Assembly: GCF_900176255.2 (NCBI RefSeq)
Contig: NZ_FXEG02000003.1
Span: forward strand, 1,426,001 to 1,490,000
From: Mycobacterium ahvazicum
Lineage (GTDB): Bacteria; Actinomycetota; Actinomycetes; Mycobacteriales; Mycobacteriaceae
DNA: 64,000 nt
Direction: 5' to 3'
A program made the translations under genes and the position numbers. Numbering within the stretch: the stretch's first letter is position 1; each line of letters starts with the position of its first letter. Positions 27,036 through 35,600 of this stretch are shown piece by piece. The notes beneath the pieces are model-generated. The model made no database searches. It saw only the letters and a list, made by a program, of their open reading frames with translations, and was not told the origin of the DNA.

Positions 27036-28184
27036 ATGGATTACGACCTCGGCGACGACGCCGTCGAACTGCGACACCGGCTGCGGGAGTTGATCGCTCA
27101 TCACGTGCCACCCGACTTCCTCGGGGCCTGCACGGAAGATCCCGAGGACCTCGCCACCACCGAGACGTTCTGCAAGCTGCTCGCCGTCGAGGGGCTGCTG
27201 GCGCTGGCCTGGCCGAAAGAGCATGGCGGCGGCGGTGGTTCGGTCTGGCAGCAGACCGTGTTACGCGAAGAGATGTGGGCTCAGCACGAGCCGCGCGGTC
27301 CGCAATACATGGGCATCAACTGGGTCGGTCCGGCACTGATGCGCTACGGCACCCAAGAGCAGAAAGCCAAACACCTGGCGGCCATCGCCTCCGGCGATGT
27401 GATTTGGTGCCAAGGCTTTTCCGAGCCGGAGGCCGGATCCGACCTCGTCTCGTTGCGTACCCGGGCCGTGCCCGACGGCGAGGGGTGGCGCATCACCGGC
27501 CAGAAGGTGTGGACGTCGTACGCCCAGATGGCGTCGTGGTGCGTACTGGCGACGTGCACCGACCCCGACGCGCCAAAGCACAAGCGGCTCACTCTCTTTC
27601 TGATCCCGATGGATCGGCCCGGCTTCACGGTACGGCCGATCCCGTCGATGCTCGGCCCGCATCACCTCAACGAGATGTTCCTCGACGGCGTACCCGCATA
27701 CCCCAGCGATGTGCTCGGTGAGGTCGGTGACGGCTGGCGGGTGATGCGCGAAGCGCTCGCGTTCGAGCGGGTCGGAATCGCACGCTACGCACGCTGCGAG
27801 TCGCTGCTGCACCGCATGCAAAGCGAGCTCGGCGAGGACTGGGACCGGTTGCCCGAAACGCTTCGGGCCCGGTGGGTCCGGGCACTTGTCGACTTGCGAG
27901 TGGCCAGGCTGCTGGCCTACCGCGCGGTATCGCTGCAGGACGATCCGTCGGCGGGGGCGGCGGCCAGCGCCGCCCGCATCGCGACCACGACCTGCGATCA
28001 ACAGGTCGCCGAGTTGCTGTTCGACGTGCTGGGACCGGTCGCGCTGGACAGCGGGGCCTCGTCGGCACTGCACGGGGCGATTGAAGACCATTGGCGCTAT
28101 GCACAAGCGGCCACCGTCGCATCGGGCACCATCGAGGTGCAACGGATGCTGGTGGCACGAGACGCCCTGGGAGAACACCGGTGA
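27036..28184 (+). CDS. Acyl-CoA dehydrogenase (alpha type, second pair)
   Basis: A 382-residue chain beginning MDYDLGDDAVELRH, two bases after the previous stop. Seen: WPKEHGGGGG, GFSEPEAGSDLVSLRTRA, GQKVWTSYAQMASWC, and a C-terminal ASGTIEVQRMLVARDALG. The start is set by ATG 27036; a longer frame from 26730 only repeats the previous gene in another phase. It overlaps the next, shorter chain by four bases, so it is probably half of a second heteromeric dehydrogenase. Confidence 0.92.
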   Translation: MDYDLGDDAVELRHRLRELIAHHVPPDFLGACTEDPEDLATTETFCKLLAVEGLLALAWPKEHGGGGGSVWQQTVLREEMWAQHEPRGPQYMGINWVGPALMRYGTQEQKAKHLAAIASGDVIWCQGFSEPEAGSDLVSLRTRAVPDGEGWRITGQKVWTSYAQMASWCVLATCTDPDAPKHKRLTLFLIPMDRPGFTVRPIPSMLGPHHLNEMFLDGVPAYPSDVLGEVGDGWRVMREALAFERVGIARYARCESLLHRMQSELGEDWDRLPETLRARWVRALVDLRVARLLAYRAVSLQDDPSAGAAASAARIATTTCDQQVAELLFDVLGPVALDSGASSALHGAIEDHWRYAQAATVASGTIEVQRMLVARDALGEHR

Positions 28185-29116
28185 AAACCACACTGCCACA
28201 AGATATTAGCGACTTCGCGGCGGTCGCAGCCAAACGTTTCGATCGGCTGGGCGGGCCAGCGGCCGCCCTGCGGGCCGAGCGAGACGACAGCGTCCGGGAC
28301 GCGGCGCGCGTGGCGCTGAGCGAGCTCGGCGCGTTCGAACTCGACGTTCGGTCCGGTCCCGACGACGTGCTGGCCGCGGCGGTGCTCTGTCAAACCGCCG
28401 GTGCGCGCGCGCTGCCCTATCCCCTCGTCGAGGAGCTGCTGGCGATCGACGGTGCCCGGCTGGCGCTGGTCAATCCCGAGGCGCCGCGCATCGACCACGG
28501 CGACCTGCCCGGCGACTGGATCGCCGCGGACCTGGACGGCAATCGCTACCGGCTGCGGATCGCGTCGCGGACCAACGCCAAATTGGGGCCGTTCCTGGTG
28601 CCGGCCTCAATCAGCGCACCCGACGGGACAGTTCCGGCCGCCGACGTTAATCTTCATCTCGTGCTGGGATCATGGCGGATTCTGGGTGCGATGCAGCGCT
28701 CGCTGCAGATCGTCACTGACCATGTGCAAGCACGCATCCAGTTCGGCAAGCCGCTGGCGGATTTCCAGGCCGTCCGGTTCGCCGTCGCGGATGCCTCCGT
28801 CGCGGTACGCGGACTGCACGAGCTGGCGAAATACACCATTTGCCGCCCCGAATCACTGCCGGTGCGGGTGCATTCGGCCGACGCGCTGGTGTTGCGGTTC
28901 AAGGCCACCGACACCGCACGGCAAGTGCTGCGCACCTCCCATCAGCTGCTCGGCGCCCTGGGGTTCTGCGACGAGTCCGATGTCAGCGTGCTCGACCGGC
29001 ACACCCAGCCGCTGATCCGTCTTCCGCTGGGCGCCGAGGCACTCGGGCTGCGCCTGATCTCCGACGTCCGCGACGGCTCTCTGGAAACCCTGTTCACGGA
29101 GCCGGTATCAGCGTGA
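28181..29116 (+). CDS. Short acyl-CoA dehydrogenase-like subunit (beta type, second pair)
   Basis: A 311-residue chain starting GTG at 28181 (overlap GTGA). It is about 60-70 residues shorter than usual, mainly through loss in the N-terminal and middle regions. The C-terminal domain keeps ARIQFGKPLADFQAVRF and LGALGFCDESD, where the Glu aligns with the catalytic Glu of TWEHD in the other beta chains, though the surrounding Trp and His are replaced. It is probably active only with the upstream 382-residue chain. Confidence 0.8.
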   Translation: MKTTLPQDISDFAAVAAKRFDRLGGPAAALRAERDDSVRDAARVALSELGAFELDVRSGPDDVLAAAVLCQTAGARALPYPLVEELLAIDGARLALVNPEAPRIDHGDLPGDWIAADLDGNRYRLRIASRTNAKLGPFLVPASISAPDGTVPAADVNLHLVLGSWRILGAMQRSLQIVTDHVQARIQFGKPLADFQAVRFAVADASVAVRGLHELAKYTICRPESLPVRVHSADALVLRFKATDTARQVLRTSHQLLGALGFCDESDVSVLDRHTQPLIRLPLGAEALGLRLISDVRDGSLETLFTEPVSA

Positions 29117-30612
29117 GCACCCAGCCCGCCGAAGCCTCGGCGACGCCGAACCCGTTCGAAGACGGGGTCCCGTTCGGAACCAAACTGGCCGAGCTCGCCG
29201 AGGAGCTGGGCGACAAGCCGGCAGTGACGATTGTCGCGCTGGACGGCACCGCCCAGACGCTGACCTTTCGCGAGCTCGATGCCCGCGCCAACCAGTGGGG
29301 ACGGGCACTGGCCGCCAGCGGGGCTGAGACGGGTTCGCTTGTCGCGCTTGCGATTCCAAATTCACAGCACCTGGTGCTGGCCACGCTGGGGTGTTGGAAA
29401 ATCGGCGCGGTCCCGATTCCCATGCACTGGGATCTGCCCGAATGGGAACGGGACCGGGTGCGCGCGGTGATCGATCCCGCCGTCGTCGTCGACGAGACAA
29501 GCCGGTGGGAGCTGGAGGCCAGGGCCGCCGCGGAACCGGCCGGCCCGCTGCCCGAGGCCGTTTCCCCGCATGCCAACGGAATCTGTAGCAGCGGGTCGAC
29601 GGGCGTACCCAAGGTGATCCTCAGCCTGGCTCCGTCGCTGTGGATACCGCAGCAAGGCGAACCGTTTCTGTCCAACTGGACGCCGGTGGACAAGCCGCAG
29701 ACGATCCTGGTGCCCGCGCCGATGTATCACACCAACGGCTTCGCGACGTTCCTGATGCTGCTCAGCGGCGACCATCTGGTGATCCTCGAAAAGTTCGATG
29801 CGGCAGTGTTTGTCGACGCAATCGAGCGCTACCGGATCACCAACTTCACGGCCACGCCGACGATGCTGGCACGCATCGCGGCCCTGCCCGACATCGCGCA
29901 ACGCGACCTGTCCAGCGTCGTGTTCATCCTGCAGGGCGCCGCGGTGATGCCGCCGTCGTTGCTGCACACCTGGTTCGAACTGCTCAGCCCCGAGCAGATC
30001 GTGACGGCCTACGGCATGACCGAGAATCTCGGTCTCACCGCATTGCGCGGCGACGAATGGCTGGCGCATCCCGGCAGTGTGGGTCGCGGCTTCCGCGACA
30101 CCGAGATCCGGATTCTGGATGCCGACAAGAACCCGCTGGGCCCCGGCGAACACGGTGAGGTCTACCTGCGCTCGGTGATGAGCGCGGGCTACCGCTACCT
30201 CGGCGGGGCGCCGCCGCTGCCGTCGACCGACGACGGGTTCCGGTCCGCCGGCGACATCGGCCACCTCGACGAGGACGGCTTCCTCTACATCGTCGACCGC
30301 CGCGTCGACATGATCGTCAGCGGCGGTGCGAATGTCTTTCCCGCCGAAGTCGAATCGGCGCTCGCGGGGCACCCCGGCATCGCCGATGTCGTGGTCATCG
30401 GACTCGCCGACGAGCGGTGGGGCCGACGCGTGCACGCGGTCGTGCAGGCCGCCGACGGCGTGGAGGTCACCGAACAACACGTGATCGAGTACGCCAAGAA
30501 CCGGCTGGCACCCTACAAGGCGCCCAAGACGGTCGAATTCGTCGACGCTATCCCCCGGACCGCGGCGACCAAGGTCAATCGCTCGGCGATGATCAAGGCC
30601 CGAGGCGGGTAA
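29113..30612 (+). CDS. AMP-forming acyl-CoA synthetase
   Basis: A 499-residue ANL ligase starting GTG 29113, overlapping the previous stop (GTGA). Seen: the P-loop SSGSTGVPK, YGMTENLG, the A8 hinge YIVDRRVDMIVSGGANV, and the A10 catalytic Lys region PRTAATKVNR. All catalytic parts are present. It ends the five-gene plus-strand operon of four dehydrogenase chains and a ligase. That arrangement is typical of side-chain or ring beta-oxidation modules, where the ligase activates the acid. Confidence 0.93.
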   Translation: MSTQPAEASATPNPFEDGVPFGTKLAELAEELGDKPAVTIVALDGTAQTLTFRELDARANQWGRALAASGAETGSLVALAIPNSQHLVLATLGCWKIGAVPIPMHWDLPEWERDRVRAVIDPAVVVDETSRWELEARAAAEPAGPLPEAVSPHANGICSSGSTGVPKVILSLAPSLWIPQQGEPFLSNWTPVDKPQTILVPAPMYHTNGFATFLMLLSGDHLVILEKFDAAVFVDAIERYRITNFTATPTMLARIAALPDIAQRDLSSVVFILQGAAVMPPSLLHTWFELLSPEQIVTAYGMTENLGLTALRGDEWLAHPGSVGRGFRDTEIRILDADKNPLGPGEHGEVYLRSVMSAGYRYLGGAPPLPSTDDGFRSAGDIGHLDEDGFLYIVDRRVDMIVSGGANVFPAEVESALAGHPGIADVVVIGLADERWGRRVHAVVQAADGVEVTEQHVIEYAKNRLAPYKAPKTVEFVDAIPRTAATKVNRSAMIKARGG

Positions 30613-30652
30613 CGCCCAGGAGTTGTCAGCCCAGCCTCCTATGATCGAACCT

Positions 30653-32086
30653 ATGTTCGAAGAATCGGCGGCCGTGATCGATCGGATCTGCGCGGCGTCG
30701 GCTGCGGAGAACCGGGCGGCCGGCGCGCGGCTGGCGGCCATCGGGGAACTCGACCTGCTGCGGCTGCGCGAGTGCGGGGAACGAGAGTCCTGGGTGAGTG
30801 ACACCTGGGACGCCATTTCGGCGGAGGTCGCGGCGGCGCTGAATATCAGTCAGGCGCTCGCGTCGAGTTATCTCAACTATTCACGCGCCATGCGAATTCG
30901 GCTGCCCCACATCGGCGCCGCGTTGATCGCCGGCGAGATCAGCTATTCGACGTTCCAGACGATCGTGTACCGCACGGACTTGATCACCGACTCCGACGTC
31001 ATGGCCGCAGTCGACGCGGAGCTCGCGACAAGGGTGCGACGGTGGCCGGCGATGACTCGCGGCCGGCTGAGCGCGGCGGTGGATCGAGTCGTTGCGCGGG
31101 CCGACCGCGACGCGGTTCGCCGCGCCCGTGAGCGGCAGGCCGATCGCGAGTTCTCGCTCTGGGACGGCGGCAACGGGTTGACAGAGGTGTTCGGCCGGCT
31201 CGTCACCACCGACGCCCGCGTGCTGGATGCGCGGTTGAATGCATTGGCGCACAGCGTGTGTGACGGGGACACCCGCACCGTGAAGCAACGCCGTGCCGAT
31301 GCCTTGGCAGCGCTGGGCGCCGGCGCGGACAGACTGCAGTGCCGATGCGGGCAACCGACGTGTCCGCGCGCGACCGCGGCCGCACCGAGCCCCGTGGTGA
31401 TCCACATAGTCGCCAACCAGTCCAGCGTTGATCGCACTTCGTTGGAACCCGCCGCGATCATCGGCTCCGAAACGCTCATCCCGGCCGAGCTCGTTGCGCA
31501 ACTGGCGGACTCGGCAACACTGCGGCCGGTGGTGCATCCCGGCAATACGACGCCGGAACGCGGCTACGTTCCGTCGCGCGCGCTGGCCGATTTCGTGCGC
31601 TGCCGTGACCTTACCTGTCGATTCCCCGGCTGCGACCACCCGGCCACCGATTGCGATCTCGACCACACCATCCCGCACGCCGAAGGCGGCGCAACCCACG
31701 CCTCGAATCTGAAATGCCTTTGCCGTTCTCACCATTTGGTCAAGACCTTCTGGGGCTGGCGAGATCGGCAGGTTGCCGACGGCACGATGATCTGGATGTC
31801 ACCGTCCGGGCGCACGCATGTGACCACTCCCGGCAGCGCACTGCTATTCGCGCAGTTGTGCGCACCGACCGGCGAGCTGGTTCCGGACGTCCGGCCCGAC
31901 CCCTGCACCGATCGATACGCCATGATGCCGCGGCGGCGCCGCACCCGAGCCCAGACCCGCGCTGACTACCTCACCACCGAACGGCGGCGTAACCGGAAAG
32001 CCCGCAACCAGCTCCAGACCAACTCGGCCGCAACACAACTCACGTCACAGGGCCGACCCCCGGACGGCGAGCCACCACCCTTCTAG
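30653..32086 (+). CDS. 13E12-family DUF222/HNH endonuclease-like protein
   Basis: About 477 residues from ATG 30653 (MFEESAAVIDRI); an in-frame ATG at 30641 and a TTG at 30623 are also possible. The N-terminal two thirds are DUF222, rich in Ala and Arg helices. The HNH module is CRFPGCDHPATDCDLDHTI and then HAEGGATHASNLKCLCRSHH, with two Cys pairs for zinc. The tail is basic (RRRRTRAQTRADYL). This family is scattered in many copies (REP13E12) in mycobacteria and is treated as a repeat-associated element; its role is unknown. It comes about 40 bp after the catabolic operon and overlaps the convergent repeat-protein gene by four bases. Confidence 0.9.
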   Translation: MFEESAAVIDRICAASAAENRAAGARLAAIGELDLLRLRECGERESWVSDTWDAISAEVAAALNISQALASSYLNYSRAMRIRLPHIGAALIAGEISYSTFQTIVYRTDLITDSDVMAAVDAELATRVRRWPAMTRGRLSAAVDRVVARADRDAVRRARERQADREFSLWDGGNGLTEVFGRLVTTDARVLDARLNALAHSVCDGDTRTVKQRRADALAALGAGADRLQCRCGQPTCPRATAAAPSPVVIHIVANQSSVDRTSLEPAAIIGSETLIPAELVAQLADSATLRPVVHPGNTTPERGYVPSRALADFVRCRDLTCRFPGCDHPATDCDLDHTIPHAEGGATHASNLKCLCRSHHLVKTFWGWRDRQVADGTMIWMSPSGRTHVTTPGSALLFAQLCAPTGELVPDVRPDPCTDRYAMMPRRRRTRAQTRADYLTTERRRNRKARNQLQTNSAATQLTSQGRPPDGEPPPF

Positions 32087-32574
32087 ATGTGGTGGCCGAA
32101 GACGTCTTCCATGACTTCACCGACCGCCGCCAGCGAACGGCTGGAGTGCTGCTTGACCAGTACGTGGCCGCCCAGCACGACGAGTGCGATCGGCAGCTCG
32201 ACCGCCCCGAACACCAGCAGCGCGGTCAGTCCGGCGACGTAGACGACATCGTGCTTGTCGGGCCGGTGGAACTTCCCGATGACCGGCAAATCGATCGCCC
32301 GTGACTCCAACTCCCGCAGGGTGCGCAGGGTACGGGCGCGCTTGGAATTCGGGTGCGCCTCGGCGTAGGCCGCCCACCGCTGCGCGAAGCTCGGTCCGAA
32401 ACGCAGCTCTTCCTGCAACTCTTCATGAAGCTCTTCGTGCAACTCGTCATGGAGCTCATCGTGCAGCTCGTCGTGGAGCTCTTCGTGCAACTCGTCGTGC
32501 AGCTCGTCATGGAGCTTGTCCGAGTCGGAATCCGTTGCAGCCGAGCCGTTTTGTTCTTCGTCCAGCGTGGTCAT
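32083..32574 (-). CDS. Small membrane protein with His/acid tetrapeptide repeat
   Basis: A 163-residue protein in three parts. Residues 1-20 are acidic and Ser-rich. Residues 21-56 are nine tetrapeptide units of the form L-H-D/E-E (last unit LQEE), giving eight evenly spaced His among Asp and Glu. The C-terminal part has a basic helix (RWAAYAEAHPNSKRARTLRTL) and one or two hydrophobic segments around VAGLTALLVFGAVELPIALVVLGGHVL, ending HHI. The repeat would form an amphipathic helix suited to divalent-metal binding; that function is inferred, not shown. It lies 27 bp downstream of the P-type ATPase on the same strand, so it is probably co-transcribed. Its hydrophobic part resembles the small protein at 37236-37568. 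The family name is not known to me. Confidence 0.8.
   Translation of the reverse strand: MTTLDEEQNGSAATDSDSDKLHDELHDELHEELHDELHDELHDELHEELHEELQEELRFGPSFAQRWAAYAEAHPNSKRARTLRTLRELESRAIDLPVIGKFHRPDKHDVVYVAGLTALLVFGAVELPIALVVLGGHVLVKQHSSRSLAAVGEVMEDVFGHHI
32407..32514 (-). repeat. 12-bp coding minisatellite, nine units
   Basis: Nine in-frame 12-bp units encode LHDE/LHEE tetrapeptides inside the small membrane protein gene. Units differ mainly at wobble positions and at the D/E third residue, so the protein pattern is kept while the DNA has drifted. The copy number probably varies between strains, as such tracts do. Confidence 0.9.
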
Positions 32575-32601
32575 GTCTGTCTCTCTCTGTTGTGTAGTCG
32601 G

Positions 32602-35600
32602 TTAACCGGCTGGTGTGAGTTCCAGTTGTGGTGCGCGCTCACCCTTGGCGCCATTGCCACTGTCCATACCCGGCAGCTCCTGGGCCCACGTCGTGAGCGA
32701 GCCCACCATGTTGTTCAAGACGTTGTCAGCCTCCCCGCCGTACTTTGAGACGCGTTTGCCGATCATCGCCGCCATCCGGATCAACAGGTCGGGCTTGGCA
32801 GCGGTAAGCACGGTCAGCGCCACGGCCGGGGCCACACCTTCGATCCACCCCAGCGGACCCAGCGGCACGCAACCGACAAGCTGGCTGAGGCCAGGGGTCG
32901 TGATCAGGGCGCCCATCGCCACGAATGTGCCGACGACAGTGCTGACCACGAGCGGATCGCGCGAATCCAGCAACGTCTGCCCGAGCTGCGTGGTGACCAG
33001 GCCGACCAGACCGACCGTCGCCGCACGCTGCGGGGCGGCGCGGGTAAAGGTGGCCAGACTCCACGAGGTGCTTGCTCCAATCGTGGTGGCGGCCCCGCGG
33101 ATAGCGACGGTCTCCATCAGATCGTCCATGTTGATCCCACGCTCCGACGGCGGCCGCATGTTGCGCACCGCGCTCACCGCGACGGCCGTCGTGGGGAACA
33201 CGTCGGTCAGGATGTTCACCAGCAGGATCTGCCGTGCCGTCAGCGGCGCCATGCCGCGGACCATCGTCCCGTACATGTTGAAAGCCACTTCACCGGCGTT
33301 GCCGCCCAACAACATTCCAACCGCGGCCTGCGCTTGCTGCCACAGCCGGTGCCCTTCCTCGATCGCCTCGAGAAGGCTGCCGACGCGGCCCTCGGTCAGC
33401 ACCACGTCCGCGGCGCCGCGTGCCGGGTCGCTGCCGTGCGAGGACACGCCCACGCCCACCGCGGCGGCACGGATGGCCGCGGCGTCGTTGGCGCCGTCGC
33501 CCACCATCGCGGTCACCACGCCGGAATTGCTGATCTGCTGGACGATCTGGACCTTCTGCTCGGGCGACATACGCGCATAGATCACGTTGGTCTTGACGAC
33601 CTCGGCCCGTTCGGCGATCGACAACCGCTCCCAGCGCGCTCCGGTGATGATGCAGTCCTCGGGCACGTCGAGCCCGATCTCGCGGGCGATGGCGCGGGCG
33701 GTGGCCGGGTGGTCACCGGTGATCACGCGCACGCCGATGTCCCGTTTGGCCAGCCCGAGCAGGAGCTCCCGCGCGTCGGGCCGGGGGGTGTCGGTGATCC
33801 CGAGGAAGCCCAGCAGGCGAAGGCCGTTGCGGCACAACGGTTCCAAGCCCTTGTCCTGCGCGATCTCGAGCTCATCGTCGGTCAGTGTCTTGTCGGCGAC
33901 CGCGATCACCCGAAGGCCTTGGGTCGCCATCCCGTGCACGTGTGCCAGTAGCTCCTCGCGAAGGTCGTCGTCTTGACCCTCGACGCACGCGGAGAGGACG
34001 ATTTCCGGACCGCCCTTGACCGCCAGGGTGTCGCCGTCCAGACCCGCCGCGTAGGCCCGGCCGGCGCGGAACGGCAACTCGCGGTCGCGCTTCGGCTGGC
34101 TTCCGGCCCGGTTGACCACCGCGGCATCCGTCGCCTGCAGCGGAGCGTGCTCGGTCAGCGCCACCGGGGTCGCCAGCGCCGCGCGCTCGAGAATCACGTC
34201 CTCGTCGAAACCTGGCTGTGCGGAGATATTCGTCACCACCAACCGGTTTTCGCTGAGCGTTCCGGTCTTGTCGAAGCAGACCACCTCGACACGACCGAGC
34301 GTCTCGACCGACCGCGGCGCGCGGACCAGAACATTGCGCTCGGTCAATCGCCTGGCCGCCTCGCGCTGAGCCAGCGTCGCCACCAACGGAAGGCCTTCCG
34401 GCACCGCGGCGACCGCGCAGTACACACCGCTGGTGACGGCCTCTTTGATGCCCGATCCCCGCAGCAATGCGGTGGCGATCACGCCCACACCACCGGTGAG
34501 GGTCCACGGCAGAACTTTCGCGGTCACCGCGGCCAACTGCGCGTGCAGCCCCACCTCGTCGCGGCGGCGCGGAGCCAACGCCATCGCCCGGCCCGCGGCG
34601 GTCGAGTCGCCGACGGCGATGACCACCGCGCGGCACACTCCACTGAGCACGGTCGAGCCCTCGTAGATCATGCAGGCGCGTTCGGCCAGCGGTCGGCCCG
34701 GTGTCGGCGCGGGGTTCTTGGTCACCGGCAACGACTCACCGGTCAGCGACGATTCGTCCACCTCCACGGCAACCGCGCTCAGCACGCGGGCGTCGGCGGG
34801 GACCAACTCGCCGGACCGGACCTCGATGATCCTTCCCGGCGTCAGATGCTCGGTGGCAATGAGCTCGAACTGGTCGGGGCCGGTCAGGACGCGCGCGGGC
34901 GGCGTCTGGGCGCTGAGCAGTCTGTTCAGCTGACGATCCGAGCTGAGTCGCTGCGCCGCGGCAATCGCGGCGCTACCGACGAGCACGATCCCGACCAGCA
35001 CACCGTCCATCGGCGAACCGACGAGCGCGCTCGCCATGGCGCCGGTGGCAAGGATCGGCGTGAGCGGATCCTGCATCTCGTGCCACATCGCGTCCACGAC
35101 ATCCTTGCCGCTGTCCGCGAATTTGGCGGCCAGCGCCTGCATCCGGGTCTTCGGCAGCTGTGCTGCCGGTGCAATGGGACCGGTGGAGTCGGCGAGCTCG
35201 GGCCACAGCGCCCGAATCTGTTCCTGCGCCTGGTCGGCATCCAGGGCATGCCATTCGGTGTCGGAGGCAGCGGCCGGATCCGGCTGCATCGCCACACCCC
35301 GCCCGATCACGTATCCCGGGATGAGCGCGATGGCGGCAGCCGCGATGCTGGGGCGCACGCCCGCTGCCCGAACTCCGGGCAGCAGCGTCAGCGAGCCGAG
35401 AAGCGTTCCGGCAGCGGCTAACTCGACGCCGCGACGTGCGGCCGATTTGGCCGCGGGGATGGCGTCGATGATGCGGCAGGCGACCTTCAGATTCGGGATC
35501 AGGACGTCGGCCGTCCACGCGGGCGCCGCCCGCCCGCCAGGCCAAACCCCCAGCGCCAGGTCCGCGGCCGCGAAAGCAAGCCGAAGGTCACGCCCGATCA

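Noticed and set aside
32083..32514. The 12-bp tandem repeat as a CRISPR-like or phase-variable tract
   Set aside because: No spacers, and the units are in frame with the amino-acid pattern preserved, so it is a coding repeat. A length change by whole units keeps the frame, so it cannot switch the gene off.
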